Positions 34,825 through 44,067 of a DNA stretch of 64,000 nucleotides are shown one piece after another. The position numbers were made by a program, and so were the translations under genes. Origin of the DNA: Amycolatopsis suaedae (GTDB lineage: Bacteria; Actinomycetota; Actinomycetes; Mycobacteriales; Pseudonocardiaceae); contig NZ_SFCC01000008.1 of assembly GCF_004214935.1 (NCBI RefSeq), forward strand, positions 124,001 through 188,000, read 5' to 3'. The notes beneath the pieces are model-generated. The model made no database searches, was not told where the DNA came from, and worked only from the letters and a program-made list of their open reading frames with translations. Positions within the stretch are counted from its first letter, which is position 1. Every line of letters begins with the position of its first letter.

Positions 34825-35276
34825 GGCTGCCCCACCGAGTACGCCTCGGCGAAGCGCGCGAAGCGCCGCGCCGAGTACCGCAGGCCGAGCAGGAACCCCG
34901 GCTTGGCTACCGGCCAGCCCAGCTTGCCGACCAGGCCGAACGGCAGGTCCAGCCGCTCGGACCAGACGAACACCGACCGCTGCCGCCCGGCGTCGCGGAC
35001 GTGGAACGAACCGGTGCCGCGCACCAGCGTCCCGGTGTGCCGCACCGTGCAGCGCACCGGCGGCTCCCAGGTGACGATCTCCATCGTGTCGGTGAACCCG
35101 ACACCGGCGACGCCGGTGAACGCCGACAGCGTCGAGCCGACCTCACGCCCGTTCCCGCCGGTCACCCGCACGCTGGTGCCGAGCATCCACTCCCCCTGGC
35201 GTTCCCAGTCGGTCAGCGCCAGCCACGTCGTTCCGGCCGGTGCGGCCACGTCGGCGGACACGAGCACGTCGGTCAC
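34821..35276 (-). CDS. SRPBCC (polyketide cyclase-like) protein
   Basis: The 151-residue protein has the START/SRPBCC pattern VSADVAAPAGTTWLALTDWE, GREVGSTLSAFTG, and a C-terminal long helix with LLGLRYSARRFARFAEAY. Such proteins bind small hydrophobic ligands in a cavity; many in this chromosomal position are of unknown role. The GTG start (35276) overlaps the end of the DivIVA-like gene, so a coupled operon 35614 to 34255 is evident. Confidence 0.82.
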   Translation of the reverse strand: MTDVLVSADVAAPAGTTWLALTDWERQGEWMLGTSVRVTGGNGREVGSTLSAFTGVAGVGFTDTMEIVTWEPPVRCTVRHTGTLVRGTGSFHVRDAGRQRSVFVWSERLDLPFGLVGKLGWPVAKPGFLLGLRYSARRFARFAEAYSVGQP

Positions 35277-35584
35277 GAACGCTCCTCTGCCGGAGCCCGC
35301 CCGGCCTCCAGTTCGGCGACCCTGGCCCGCAACTGGTCGATCTCCGCACCTGCGCGGCGAAGCACCCAGTCCACCTCGGACATCTTGTATCCACGCAGCA
35401 CCAGCTGGAACCGCACGGCACGCAGGTCCTCGGCCGTGAGGTCCTCGGCGGGCAACCGGGTCGGGGACGTACCCGGCGCCAGCGGGGCCAGCTCCTCGCC
35501 TCTGCCGAACACGACCGCGGCGAGCAGGTACACCACGGCGGCGACGAGCAGCATGATGACGAGGTAGAACAGCGCGGTGGTCAC
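35273..35584 (-). CDS. DivIVA-domain membrane protein
   Basis: The 103-residue protein has one N-terminal membrane helix (residues about 3-27) and the conserved DivIVA-like segment LPAEDLTAEDLRAVRFQLVL, RGYKMSEVDWVLRR, then a coiled coil. It is the actinobacterial protein that sits next to tag and gpgS. An upstream in-frame TTG (35614) would add ten residues; the GTG at 35584 is preferred because it places the helix at the start. Membrane-curvature or septal localisation is inferred from DivIVA. Confidence 0.8.
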   Translation of the reverse strand: MTTALFYLVIMLLVAAVVYLLAAVVFGRGEELAPLAPGTSPTRLPAEDLTAEDLRAVRFQLVLRGYKMSEVDWVLRRAGAEIDQLRARVAELEAGRAPAEERS

Positions 35585-35620
35585 AACGACGATCGTGACA
35601 TAAGCCCCTGACAACCGCGC

Positions 35621-35947
35621 TCAGGCGTGCAGGACGCCACCGATGACGGTCGTGAACTCCTGCCAGCGCTTCCGTTCCGCGGCCAGTTCCTCGCGCCCGG
35701 CGGCGGTGAGCTGGTAGCTGCGCCGCTTGCGGCCGGACACCACATCCCACTCGCTGGCCAGCATCCCGGCCCGCTCCAGCCTGCGCAGTGCCGGGTACAC
35801 CGTGCCGGTCGGCAGATCGAGGGCGCCGCCGCTGCGCGACTGCAGTGCCTCGATGATCGCGTAGCCGTGCAGCGTGCGGCCGTCCAGGACGGCCAGCAGC
35901 AGGGCGTCCAGGTGGCCCCGCAAGGCATCAGCCTTCATGCCATCCAC
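35621..35947 (-). CDS. PadR family transcriptional regulator
   Basis: The 108-residue protein has the PadR winged helix (RGHLDALLLAVLDGRTLHGY, LPTGTVYPALRRLERAGML, GRKRRSYQLTAAG) and a short C-terminal dimerisation helix. Two Met codons (35947, 35938) are possible starts. An ATAACTAGTGAGT block lies in the 50 bases upstream and contains the palindrome ACTAGT, a candidate operator. The target gene is unknown; the adjacent genes are the DivIVA-like and gpgS genes. Confidence 0.85.
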   Translation of the reverse strand: MDGMKADALRGHLDALLLAVLDGRTLHGYAIIEALQSRSGGALDLPTGTVYPALRRLERAGMLASEWDVVSGRKRRSYQLTAAGREELAAERKRWQEFTTVIGGVLHA

Positions 35948-36007
35948 AGCCCCACCACCACCTCAACGGAGACGCTTCGCGCCGCTCTTCATAACTAGTG
36001 AGTCTAC

Positions 36008-36925
36008 CTATCGCTCCGCGAGCACGGTTCGCATCGGCGGCCGGTCGGCCACCAGGACGTCGGTGGCGTCCGGCAGCCACTCCCCCGACACCTGCACGAA
36101 CTGCGTCAGCGGCGCGTCGCCCGCCGCCACCCCGCAGCGGGCCAGCGCGGTGCCGAGGATCTGCCGCGCCATGACCCCCAGCTGCAGCAGCGACCGGTTG
36201 CGGTGCTTGCGCACGCCGAGGTTGACCTGCGCCAGGCCGTCCATCCCGTAGCGCCGCTCGGCGTCCAGCAGCAGGCCGATCTCCACCCCGTACCCGGCGG
36301 CGAACGGCACCGACTCCAGGAACTCCCTGGTCGCCGCGTACTCCCCGCCCAGCGGCTGCACCAGCCCGGCCAGCGCGGGCCGCAGCGCCGACAGCACCGG
36401 GCGGGCCAGCAGCTCGGTGACCCGGCCGCCGCCGGTGCCGACCTCGGCCGTCTCCAGCCGTAGCGGCCGCCGGTAGAAGCCCTTGACCAGGTGCACCCCC
36501 GGTACCGACAGCAGCGGGCCGAGCAGCGCCGGGACGAACTCCGGGTCCGGCTCGACGAGGTCGGAGTCGAGGAACACCACCAGGTCGCCCCGGGTGGCGG
36601 CCAGCGACCGCCACAGCACCTCGCCCTTGCCCGGCCACGGTTCCAGCTCCGGCAGCACGTCCTCGCGGCGCACCACCCTGGCCCCGGCGGCCTCGGCGAC
36701 GGCCGCGGTGCGGTCGGTGGAGCCGGAGTCGACCACGACGATCTCGTCGACCAGCGTGCCCGCCAGCGGCAGGACCGACTCGACCACCGTGCCGACGGTG
36801 TGTTCCTCGTCCAGCGCGGGCAGCACGACCGACACCGTGCGCCCGGCCTTGGCCGCCAGCAGTTCCTCCCGGGACAGCCGGGGGGTCTGCCAAGTGCGGC
36901 TGGCGAACCAGTCGCTGGCCATCAT
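36008..36925 (-). CDS. gpgS: Glucosyl-3-phosphoglycerate synthase
   Basis: The 305-residue protein is a GT-A enzyme (GT81): VSVVLPALDEEHTVGTVVES, IVVVDSGSTDRTAAVAE, LVVFLDSDLVEPDPEFV (DSD metal motif) and GYGVEIGLLLDA. It transfers glucose from UDP-glucose to 3-phosphoglycerate, the first step in methylglucose lipopolysaccharide synthesis. Its ATG overlaps the stop of the upstream LOG gene (ATGA). Gene order LOG-gpgS-tag is as in mycobacteria. Confidence 0.9.
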   Translation of the reverse strand: MMASDWFASRTWQTPRLSREELLAAKAGRTVSVVLPALDEEHTVGTVVESVLPLAGTLVDEIVVVDSGSTDRTAAVAEAAGARVVRREDVLPELEPWPGKGEVLWRSLAATRGDLVVFLDSDLVEPDPEFVPALLGPLLSVPGVHLVKGFYRRPLRLETAEVGTGGGRVTELLARPVLSALRPALAGLVQPLGGEYAATREFLESVPFAAGYGVEIGLLLDAERRYGMDGLAQVNLGVRKHRNRSLLQLGVMARQILGTALARCGVAAGDAPLTQFVQVSGEWLPDATDVLVADRPPMRTVLAER

Positions 36926-37497
36926 GCCCACTTCGGCACGGCGGGCGGCACGTAGGAGGCGAACCGCTCCAGCAGCACGGCGGGATCCGGGTGGACGGCC
37001 AGCATCTCCCGGTGCTGCGGCCGCAGGAAGCCCTCGTCGACCATGTGGTCGGCGAACGCCACCAGCTGCCCGAAGTAGCCCGCCGTGTCGACCAGGCCGA
37101 CCGGCTTGCCGTGCAGCCCGAGCTGCGCCCAGGTCCACACCTCGAACAGTTCCTCCAGCGTGCCGGCGCCACCGGGCAGGGCGAGGAAGGCGTCGGAGAG
37201 GTCGGCCATCATGGCCTTGCGCTCGTGCATGGTCTCGACCACGTGCAGCTTCGTCAGGCCGGTGTGGGCGACCTCGGCGTCCTGCAGGTGCCGCGGGATC
37301 ACGCCGACGACCTCACCACCGGCGGCCAGCGTCGCGTCGGCCAGCACGCCCATGGTGCCGACGTGCGCGCCGCCGTAGACCAGCGTCAGCTCGCGCTCGG
37401 CGAGCAGCCTGCCGACGGCGGCCGCCCGCTCGGCGTAGTGCGTGCCGGTGCCCTTCGCCGAACCGCAGAACACACAGACCGCCCGTAGGCCGGCCAT
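36922..37497 (-). CDS. LOG family protein (TIGR00730), short form
   Basis: The 191-residue protein has the lysine-decarboxylase-like/LOG fold: VFCGSAKGT at the start, LVYGGAHVGTMGVLAD, and the motif LPGGAGTLEELFEV, with the Arg and Glu of the PGGxGTxxE site. LOG enzymes cleave cytokinin-type nucleoside 5'-monophosphates to the free base; a general phosphoribohydrolase role is likely. Its ATG (37497) overlaps the stop of the second LOG gene (TGATG). Confidence 0.88.
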   Translation of the reverse strand: MAGLRAVCVFCGSAKGTGTHYAERAAAVGRLLAERELTLVYGGAHVGTMGVLADATLAAGGEVVGVIPRHLQDAEVAHTGLTKLHVVETMHERKAMMADLSDAFLALPGGAGTLEELFEVWTWAQLGLHGKPVGLVDTAGYFGQLVAFADHMVDEGFLRPQHREMLAVHPDPAVLLERFASYVPPAVPKWA

Positions 37498-38285
37498 CAG
37501 TGGGTGTCCTCCCACGCCTGGTAGGCCTCCAGCACGACGTTCACCGCGTCGTCGATGTCGTCGGTGACGTGCAGCAGGTCCAGGTCCTTCTCGCTGATCT
37601 TGCCTTCCTTCATCAGCGTGCCGGCGATCCAGTCGTAGAGGCCGCCCCAGTACTCGCGGCCGAACAGCACGACCGGGAACTTGGTGACCTTCTTCGTCTG
37701 CACCAGGGTCAGCGCCTCGAACAGCTCGTCGAGCGTGCCGAACCCGCCGGGCAGGCAGATGAAGGCCTGCGAGTACTTGATGAACATGGTCTTGCGGGCG
37801 AAGAAGTAGCGGAAGTTGACGCCCAGGTCGACCCACGGGTTGAGGCCCTGCTCGAACGGCAGCTCGATGCCCAGCCCGATGGAGAAGCCACCGGCTTCCG
37901 ACGCGCCGCGGTTGACCGCCTCCATCGCGCCCGGCCCGCCGCCGGTGATCGTGGCGAACCCGGCGGCGGCCAGCGCGGCGCCGATCTTGCGGCCCAGCTC
38001 GTACTCCGGGTGGTCCCGCTTGGTGCGGGCCGAGCCGAACACCGTCACCGCGCGCGGAACCTCGGCCAGCGCGCCGAAGCCCTCGACGAACTCGGCCTGG
38101 ATGCGCAGCACCCGCCACGGGTCGGTGTGGACCCAGTCGGAGGGGCCGCGGGAGTCGAGCAGCCGCTGGTCGGTGGTGGTGGGCTCGGAACGGCGTCCGC
38201 GCCGCAGCACCACCGGACCGCGGTGCTTCTCCGGCGGGTTCTCGGGGTAACGCTCGCCAGGAACTTCCTCGTCTTGCTGTGTCAC
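37497..38285 (-). CDS. LOG family protein (TIGR00730), long form
   Basis: The 262-residue paralogue has an extra 75-residue N-terminal basic/Pro-rich region (GPVVLRRGRR) and a complete LOG core with TITGGGPGAMEAVNRGA and LPGGFGTLDELFEAL. Two LOG genes side by side with a one-base overlap point to a paired function, possibly as heteromeric phosphoribohydrolases. It heads the transcription unit that continues into gpgS. Confidence 0.88.
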   Translation of the reverse strand: MTQQDEEVPGERYPENPPEKHRGPVVLRRGRRSEPTTTDQRLLDSRGPSDWVHTDPWRVLRIQAEFVEGFGALAEVPRAVTVFGSARTKRDHPEYELGRKIGAALAAAGFATITGGGPGAMEAVNRGASEAGGFSIGLGIELPFEQGLNPWVDLGVNFRYFFARKTMFIKYSQAFICLPGGFGTLDELFEALTLVQTKKVTKFPVVLFGREYWGGLYDWIAGTLMKEGKISEKDLDLLHVTDDIDDAVNVVLEAYQAWEDTH

Positions 38286-38304
38286 GCCCCCGAGCCTAGT
38301 AGGG

Positions 38305-40164
38305 CTATCGGGACTCCAGTGCGAACGCGAGCAGTGCGGTGGATGTGAAGTCGATGGCCGGTTCGGAGCTTGGCCACGAGCTCAGGTCGTCGAAGAACCG
38401 CGACTGCGTGCTGTCGAACTGGTCCAGCGGCTTGGTGCACGGCACCGAGTCTGCGGGCGGGGTGAGGCCCTCGAAGTTGCTCGCGCCGTTGGGGCCGTTG
38501 ATCACCGCGCCGTACAGGATGCGCTGCCCGCCGTCGGGGTTACCGGACAGGTTGGCGGCCTGGTGGTGCGGGCACAGCGGGTACCTGGTGCCCGCGCCGA
38601 CGACCAGCGAGATACCCCAGGCGTTCGTACCGAGGGTGAAGTTGCGTTGCTGGGTGCCGAAGGCGTCGTACCTGCCGTCGCCGGTGAGCCGCCGGTACAG
38701 CTGGGCGGTGGCGGCGAAGCCGAAGCTCTTGGTGGCCGCGTCGAACTGCGTGACGTCCACGGCCGTACCGAACGGGCTGCGGCTCGCGGCCGTCACCCCC
38801 TGGTCGAGCTGGCGGCGCAGGTCGCCGACCAGGTCGCGGTAGCCGAGCTTCGCGCCGGGCAGGCCCTCGCGGACCAGCTCGGCGAGGTCGGTGTGGGCCA
38901 GTGCGCTGGTGTCGTAGAGGTTCAGTGTGTCGCGGGTGGAGCTGGCGATGTACTGCTGAGCCCAGTGGGTGGCCTGCCGTGCCCAGTCGCCCGCCCTCGG
39001 GTCGCCGAGCTCGCGGGCGGCCAGTGCCAGCTGGGTGGCGCCCAGCTCGAGGTCGTCGAGCCAGGAGTCCTCCGGGTAGTAGGAGTGCGGGAAGGCGGTG
39101 ACCAGCTCGCCGACGTCGGTGGTCTTGGCGCGGGCGAACACGGACGCGGCCTCGGCGAGATAGTGGCGGGCGAGCCGCCGGTCCGGCTCGACCTGCGCGC
39201 CGAGCGCGAACGCGGCCGCGACCCGGCCGGCGAGGTTCGGGCTGATCGGGGCTCCGGCCGGTCCGGCGGGGAACACCGGGCGGTGCTTGACGTAGTACTT
39301 GGGGTCGCCCGGCTTGACCTGCAGCGCGTCGTCGGTCTCCGGCAGACGCCAGACGTCGTGGTCGCCGAGGAAGCCGAACTTCTCGCTGCCGGTGCCGATG
39401 CCGACCTGGGCGTAGAGCGTGCCGCTGCCGGCGTCCCACATCTTGTCCAGCCACTTGAGGCCGAACCGCAGCTCGCCTGCCAGTGCCCGGTCGTACCTTT
39501 CCCGCAGCACCCAGCCCATCTCGGCCAGCGAGTAGGCCGAGTTGGAGGTGAACTTGACGAAGTCGCCGGCGTCGAACCAGCCGCCCTCGACGTCGACCGT
39601 CGCGCCGGTGGGCTTGAGCGGTTCCATGATCTCGTCGCCGAACTCCCCGCCGAAGACCGGCGGTTCGTAGACGCTCGCGGCGCGGTCGGCCAGATGGGCG
39701 GGCTTGCGGTTCAGGCGGCCGGGGACGACGTCCGCGCCGTCGCGCTGGGCCTGGAAGAACTCGTTGTTGGCGCGGGCGAGCGGGGAGAACAGGCGTCCGG
39801 CCGGTGCGATGCGGAAGGCCGGGGAGGTCGCCCCGTCGAAGACGACCCGGTAGGTGCCGGGCCGCCGCACGGGCGTCAGGTCGACTTGGTGGACGGCGGT
39901 GTACCGGGCGTTCCAGCCACCCCGGCTGGCGCCGACGGTCCCGCGGTGCACGGTCCGGCCGCGCTCGTCGACGACGGTGAACGCCGCGCCGGGCGTCGCG
40001 GCCGTGCCGAGCAGGTAGGCGTGTTTGGTCTCGCCGATGGCGTAGCCGACCTGGTCGACCCGGACCTCCCCGGTGACCCGGGCGGCCGTGGCCGGCGCCG
40101 CGAACAGGGCGGTCGCCGTGAGGACGGCGGCGGTGAGTGCGGTGGCTCTGGCACCTCTGGGCAT
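38305..40164 (-). CDS. Secreted glycoside hydrolase family 9 endoglucanase
   Basis: The 619-residue protein has a signal peptide (cleavage probably after Ala28), an N-terminal Ig-like CelD domain (residues 30-120, VDQVGYAIGETKHAYL) and a GH9 catalytic domain. GGWFDAGD (194-201) provides the two Asp residues of the nucleophile site and SSEPAIDF (Glu601) the proton donor; HHQAANL also matches GH9. It should cut beta-1,4-glucans outside the cell. A perfect AGGAAA-G-TTTCCT palindrome lies 40 bases before the start. Confidence 0.88.
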   Translation of the reverse strand: MPRGARATALTAAVLTATALFAAPATAARVTGEVRVDQVGYAIGETKHAYLLGTAATPGAAFTVVDERGRTVHRGTVGASRGGWNARYTAVHQVDLTPVRRPGTYRVVFDGATSPAFRIAPAGRLFSPLARANNEFFQAQRDGADVVPGRLNRKPAHLADRAASVYEPPVFGGEFGDEIMEPLKPTGATVDVEGGWFDAGDFVKFTSNSAYSLAEMGWVLRERYDRALAGELRFGLKWLDKMWDAGSGTLYAQVGIGTGSEKFGFLGDHDVWRLPETDDALQVKPGDPKYYVKHRPVFPAGPAGAPISPNLAGRVAAAFALGAQVEPDRRLARHYLAEAASVFARAKTTDVGELVTAFPHSYYPEDSWLDDLELGATQLALAARELGDPRAGDWARQATHWAQQYIASSTRDTLNLYDTSALAHTDLAELVREGLPGAKLGYRDLVGDLRRQLDQGVTAASRSPFGTAVDVTQFDAATKSFGFAATAQLYRRLTGDGRYDAFGTQQRNFTLGTNAWGISLVVGAGTRYPLCPHHQAANLSGNPDGGQRILYGAVINGPNGASNFEGLTPPADSVPCTKPLDQFDSTQSRFFDDLSSWPSSEPAIDFTSTALLAFALESR

Positions 40165-40203
40165 GGCTTCCCCGTTTCTGGCGGCGGAGAATCTGGAATT
40201 GTT

Positions 40204-40216
40204 AGGAAAGTTTCCT
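40204..40216. promoter_or_regulatory. AGGAAA-G-TTTCCT palindrome upstream of GH9 gene
   Basis: A perfect 6-1-6 dyad in the GH9 promoter region, within an AT-rich stretch, is placed like an operator for a sugar-responsive repressor. The sequence is not the CebR/CelR type (GAGCGCTC core), so the regulator is unidentified. Confidence 0.45.
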
Positions 40217-40455
40217 GTTTATTTCGAGAGAGACAGTGAAGCCGAAATGCCCATTTCCGTCAACGGTCGTCCGACCCGGCCCCGGCCCGGTGGCCGCGGC
40301 TGCGGCGCTGTTACGAGGGGCACCTTGGTTGCGTAACTCGCAAGGATGGTGCCGTTGGCTGCGGGTGTGGGGTCTGTCGCGGTGATCGCTGGTGCTGCTG
40401 TGGTGGCTGGGGCAGGCGGGGTCGTGTGAAGGCCGAGTTTGTGTCGTCTGACGTG

Positions 40456-40472
40456 ATGAAGGTGGCCTTCAT
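40456..40472. repeat. Copy of the GAAGGTGGCCTTC hairpin word
   Basis: ATGAAGGTGGCCTTCAT matches one arm of the sugC terminator hairpin at 12758-12774, and the identity extends over about 21 bases including ACGTG before it. It is self-complementary in its outer bases (ATGAAGG/CCTTCAT). Confidence 0.6.
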
Positions 40473-40587
40473 GCGCTTCCCGCCCTGGGTGCCTCCACCT
40501 CGGTAAGCACAGCGAGCACAGCAGGCACAACGGACTCAGCAGCCCCACCGGCCACCACGAACGAGACAAGCCACCTACACCGAGAAT

Positions 40588-40639
40588 GCCGTGAAGGGGC
40601 CTCTCACGGCACCTGGTGCCGTGAGAGGCCCCTCGCGGT
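40588..40639. terminator. Long hairpin with 23-24-base arms
   Basis: Arms beginning GCCGTGAAGGGGCCTCTCAC (40588-40611) and TGCCGTGAGAGGCCCC (40617-40639) pair with only a few mismatches around a CCTGG loop. Each arm starts with the same ATGCCGTGA word as the hairpins at 12724 and 24087. No gene ends immediately before it on either strand, so its terminator role is uncertain. Confidence 0.5.
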
Positions 40640-40690
40640 AACTTGCCGATGGCACTGCGTTACATCACTCGATGCGACGGGGGCAACGGC

Positions 40691-41527
40691 ATGCCGTCTT
40701 CCAGCACTCTTCCTCGGCCCGAGGAGTGGCCAAGTACTCGCGTCGGCCGGGTTACCGCAGGCCTGGCATTCGTCCTCGTCCTCGCGGTACTCGCTATCCC
40801 TGTCGGCTTCGGCTTCGTGGCCGCCGGAATTCCCGGCGGCCTTCGGTACTCTCTCGTTTTCTCGGCGATGTTGTTCTTCGTCGCGGCGTACGGCTACGTC
40901 ACACAACTGGCCCCGCGACGCCGGAACCCAGATCGAGTCATCGCCCTCAGGAACAATAACGAGCCCGCAACCGAAATACGTGGATCCGCACTCATCATCC
41001 TGCTCGTTTTCGGGACAGTATCGTGTTTGGCGGTCTTCTTCGGCATGGCGGCGGTGGACTACTTTCAAGCGGGCCCGGACGTTCCGGCCAAGCAGATACC
41101 GGCCGGGCTCTGCGCCGTGGCGGCGCTCTACTTCGGCAGCTTCCCTCTGCTGGTCCTGGCGGGCCGCATTCGCCCCGGCCACGTCGTCCTCACCCCCAAT
41201 GGGATCTACCAGCGAGGCTGGACATTCTCGTCACAGCTGTCCTGGGAGGCGCTGGCCGGAGGCAAGGCCTCCGCCTACCGCGGGGCGCCCTATGTACTGG
41301 CCATCGCGTACGCGAATGCCCACTGGGAACGCCGAAGTCACACGCCTGTCTGGAAAATCGACAAGCTACCGCCGAAGCCGATGATCGCGATCAATTGCGC
41401 GGCCTTCGCCATCGATCGAAATCTGCTGTACCACCTCGTCATGTTCTACCTGAATAATCCGTCAGCTCGCGCCGAACTGGGAACCGAGCGCAGTATCGAG
41501 CGCGCCCGCTCCGGTGACCCGCGGTAA
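40691..41527 (+). CDS. Orphan four-helix membrane protein with PH-like C-terminal part
   Basis: From the ATG at 40691 (after GACGGGGGC) the 278-residue protein has four membrane helices (about 17-45, 53-75, 98-125, 135-157), then a soluble part with VVLTPNGIYQRGWTFSSQ and SWEALAGGKASAY, reminiscent of bacterial PH domains in actinobacterial membrane proteins. I do not recognise a specific family. Codon use is less GC-biased than its neighbours (AAT, ATA, AAC runs), and it borders a repeat region, which suggests acquisition by transfer. An upstream TTG/ATG would add 14-16 residues. Confidence 0.6.
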   Translation: MPSSSTLPRPEEWPSTRVGRVTAGLAFVLVLAVLAIPVGFGFVAAGIPGGLRYSLVFSAMLFFVAAYGYVTQLAPRRRNPDRVIALRNNNEPATEIRGSALIILLVFGTVSCLAVFFGMAAVDYFQAGPDVPAKQIPAGLCAVAALYFGSFPLLVLAGRIRPGHVVLTPNGIYQRGWTFSSQLSWEALAGGKASAYRGAPYVLAIAYANAHWERRSHTPVWKIDKLPPKPMIAINCAAFAIDRNLLYHLVMFYLNNPSARAELGTERSIERARSGDPR

Positions 41528-41532
41528 ACCCG

Positions 41533-42600
41533 TCAGGGGGACAGGAAGCGGGTCAGGACCGCGGCCACCTGGCGGATCTGGACGGCCGGGACGTGCTCGC
41601 CCCGCGTGTGGGCAAGGGCCGGGTCGCCGGGGCCGAAGTTGACCGCGGGCATCCCGAGCGCGGCGAAGCGGGCCACGTCGGTCCAGCCGAGTTTGGCCAT
41701 CGGCTGACCGCCCGCGGCGGTCACCAGCTCGGCCGCCGCCGGGGCGGCGAGACCGGGCAGGGCGCCGGGCGCGGTGTCGACGACGGTCAGCTCGAACCCG
41801 TCGAACACCTCGCGCAGGTGCTGCTCGGCCTGCTCCGGGCTGCGGTCCGGGGCGAACCGGTGGTTGATCGCCAGCACGGCCTCGTCCGGCACGACGTTGC
41901 CTGCCACGCCACCGGCGACGTTCACCGCCTGCAGGCCCTCCCGGTAGGTCAGCCCGTCGATCTTCGGCGTGCGCGGGGTGTACTCGGCCAGCCTCCGCAA
42001 CGGCTCGGCCAGGCCGTGGATGGCGTTGGAGCCACGCCAGGCCCGCGCGGTGTGCGCCCGCTGACCGGTGATCCGCAGCTCCACCCGCATCGTGCCCTGA
42101 CAACCCGCCTCGATGACGGCGTTGGTCGGCTCCCCCACGACGGCGAGGTCGCCGGCCAGCCACCCGGCGTGGTCCCGCTCGATGCGGCCGAGGCCGTTGC
42201 GGGCCGCCTCGACCTCCTCGCAGTCGTAGAACACGAACGTCAGATCGTGCTTGGGCTCCGCGACGGTGGCCGCCAGGTGCAGGAACACCGCGTCCCCGCC
42301 CTTCATGTCGACCGTGCCCAGCCCGTGCAGCACCTCCTGCTGCCCGCTGCCCTCGCGGCGCAGCGGCAGGTTCCGGTTGACCGGCACGGTGTCCAGGTGC
42401 CCCGCCAGCACGATCCGGCGATGCCGGCCGAGCGCGGTACGTGCCAGCACGGCGTTGCCGCTACGCAGCACCTCCAGCCACGGTGCCTGCTCCCGGAGCG
42501 CCGCCTCGACGGTGTCGGCGATCCGCGCCTCGGCGCCGGAGACGCTCTCGATGTCGACGAGGGCAGCGGTGATCTCGACAGGGTCGGCAGCCAGGTCCAT
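41533..42600 (-). CDS. dapE: Succinyl-diaminopimelate desuccinylase
   Basis: The 355-residue protein is an M20 peptidase-family enzyme: [11 protein letters not shown] (His, Asp), [31 protein letters not shown] (Glu pair), and [11 protein letters not shown] near the end (last His). It hydrolyses N-succinyl-LL-diaminopimelate in lysine and peptidoglycan synthesis. The start is the ATG at 42600; a GTG three codons upstream is possible. It diverges from a lipoprotein gene and lies near dapD, the enzyme acting earlier in the same pathway. Confidence 0.9.
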   Translation of the reverse strand: MDLAADPVEITAALVDIESVSGAEARIADTVEAALREQAPWLEVLRSGNAVLARTALGRHRRIVLAGHLDTVPVNRNLPLRREGSGQQEVLHGLGTVDMKGGDAVFLHLAATVAEPKHDLTFVFYDCEEVEAARNGLGRIERDHAGWLAGDLAVVGEPTNAVIEAGCQGTMRVELRITGQRAHTARAWRGSNAIHGLAEPLRRLAEYTPRTPKIDGLTYREGLQAVNVAGGVAGNVVPDEAVLAINHRFAPDRSPEQAEQHLREVFDGFELTVVDTAPGALPGLAAPAAAELVTAAGGQPMAKLGWTDVARFAALGMPAVNFGPGDPALAHTRGEHVPAVQIRQVAAVLTRFLSP

Positions 42601-42623
42601 GGGCCGCACCGTACCGTGAGCCC

Positions 42624-43028
42624 GTGCGCATCCCAGCCCTGCTCGCCGTTCTCCTGCTCGCCCTGACCGCGTGTGGTGAGACCGGCACCCGGGTACCGGC
42701 CGAGGTCAACGCGACCTCGCTGCGGACCAAGCTCGGCGCGCAGACCACCGACCAGTGCTTCCTCCAGCCGGCGCGGCAGCGCCCGGCCGGGTGCGAGAAG
42801 TACGTCACCCAGCTCGGCGGGGTCGTCGGCTCGGTCGACGAGCTGGCGTTGCGCGATCCCGCACTGGCCGAGCCCGGCCGGGCGCTGCGCGCGGGCATCG
42901 ACGCCTACCGGGCCGCCACCTGCGGAACCACCGGCCCGGCCGAGCCGTGCCGCAAGGCGCTGACCGACATCGCCGCCGCCGTCGAGGCCGTCAAGACCCG
43001 GTTGGACACCACCGCCGAAAGCCGCTGA
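42624..43028 (+). CDS. Putative lipoprotein, 134 aa
   Basis: A GTG start gives a short signal and lipobox LTAC (Cys17), then a Ser/Thr/Gly region and a helical acidic domain with four further Cys ([27 protein letters not shown]), which may form disulfides. It lies 22 bases before dapD. No family recognised. The intergenic region to dapE is only 23 bp. Confidence 0.75.
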   Translation: MRIPALLAVLLLALTACGETGTRVPAEVNATSLRTKLGAQTTDQCFLQPARQRPAGCEKYVTQLGGVVGSVDELALRDPALAEPGRALRAGIDAYRAATCGTTGPAEPCRKALTDIAAAVEAVKTRLDTTAESR

Positions 43029-43050
43029 CCGGTCGCGTTACGGTGTCGGC

Positions 43051-44040
43051 GTGACCGCACACGCCCCCGAGCACAACCCGGACACCACCGGCGCCCACGG
43101 CGTCGGCCTCGCCACCGTCGCAGGCGACGGCACGGTACTGGACACCTGGTACCCCCAGCCCAAGCTGACCGAGCAGGGCGAGACCGGCACCGAGCGACTT
43201 TCGCCCGCTGAAGCCGCCGACGCCCTCGGCGAGGACGCCGCCGCGCTGCTCGGCCCGGACACCGCCCGCGGGGTCGAGGTGGTGGCCGTGCGCACCCGGA
43301 TCGGCTCGCTGTCCAGCGCGCCGGCCGACGCCCACGACGTCTACCTGCGCCTGCACCTGCTGTCGCACCGGCTGGTCCGGCCGCACGGGCAGAGCCTCGA
43401 CGGCATCTTCGGCCTGCTGGCCAACGTCGTGTGGACCAACCACGGCCCGTGCCCGGTCGAGGGCTTCGAGGCCACCCGGCTGCGGCTGCGGGCCAGGGGC
43501 AACGTCACCGTCTACGGCATCGACAAGTTCCCGCGCATGGTCGACTACGTGGTCCCGTCCGGCGTGCGGCTGGCCGACGCCGACCGCGCCCGGCTCGGCG
43601 CCCACCTGGCCAGCGGCACCACGGTCATGCACGAGGGCTTCGTCAACTACAACGCCGGGACGCTGGGCGCCTCCATGGTGGAGGGCCGTATCTCGGCGGG
43701 CGTGGTGGTCGGCGACGGCAGCGACGTCGGCGGCGGCGCGTCGATCATGGGGACGCTGTCCGGCGGCGGCAAGGAGGTCATCTCCCTCGGCGAGCGCTGC
43801 CTGATCGGCGCCAACGGCGGCGTCGGCATCTCGCTCGGCGACGACTCGGTCGTCGAGGCCGGGCTGTACGTCACGGCAGGCACCAAGGTCACCATGGACG
43901 GCAGGACGGTCCGCGCCCGCGAGCTGTCCGGCATCTCCGGCGCGCTGTTCCGCCGCAACTCGACGACCGGCGCGGTCGAGGTCGTCGCCCGCACCGGCAC
44001 GGGGATCGAGCTGAACGCGGCGTTGCACGCCAACGACTGA
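43051..44040 (+). CDS. dapD: Tetrahydrodipicolinate N-succinyltransferase
   Basis: The 329-residue protein is the actinobacterial long-form DapD: an N-terminal domain with [20 protein letters not shown], a hexapeptide left-handed beta-helix ([58 protein letters not shown]) and a C-terminal extension. It transfers succinyl from succinyl-CoA to tetrahydrodipicolinate, feeding the DapC and DapE steps. GTG start. Gene order dapE | lipoprotein | dapD | CHAD is close to that of other actinomycetes. Confidence 0.92.
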   Translation: MTAHAPEHNPDTTGAHGVGLATVAGDGTVLDTWYPQPKLTEQGETGTERLSPAEAADALGEDAAALLGPDTARGVEVVAVRTRIGSLSSAPADAHDVYLRLHLLSHRLVRPHGQSLDGIFGLLANVVWTNHGPCPVEGFEATRLRLRARGNVTVYGIDKFPRMVDYVVPSGVRLADADRARLGAHLASGTTVMHEGFVNYNAGTLGASMVEGRISAGVVVGDGSDVGGGASIMGTLSGGGKEVISLGERCLIGANGGVGISLGDDSVVEAGLYVTAGTKVTMDGRTVRARELSGISGALFRRNSTTGAVEVVARTGTGIELNAALHAND

Positions 44041-44067
44041 GAGTCGAACTTTTCGTAAACTGGGCCG

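Larger units (their letters stand above)
40217..40690. other. Gene-free 0.5-kb region with hairpin repeats
   Basis: Between the GH9 gene (starts 40164) and the membrane-protein gene (start 40691) I see no credible coding frame. It contains a copy of the ATGAAGGTGGCCTTCAT palindrome (40456-40472) and a long hairpin at 40588-40639, both members of the repeat families found at 12.7 and 24.1 kb. GC content and word use differ from the flanking genes. Confidence 0.6.

Noticed and set aside
36483..38348. Antisense open frame over gpgS and the two LOG genes (about 621 codons)
   Set aside because: It is a shadow of three well-supported genes on the other strand and has no family signature.
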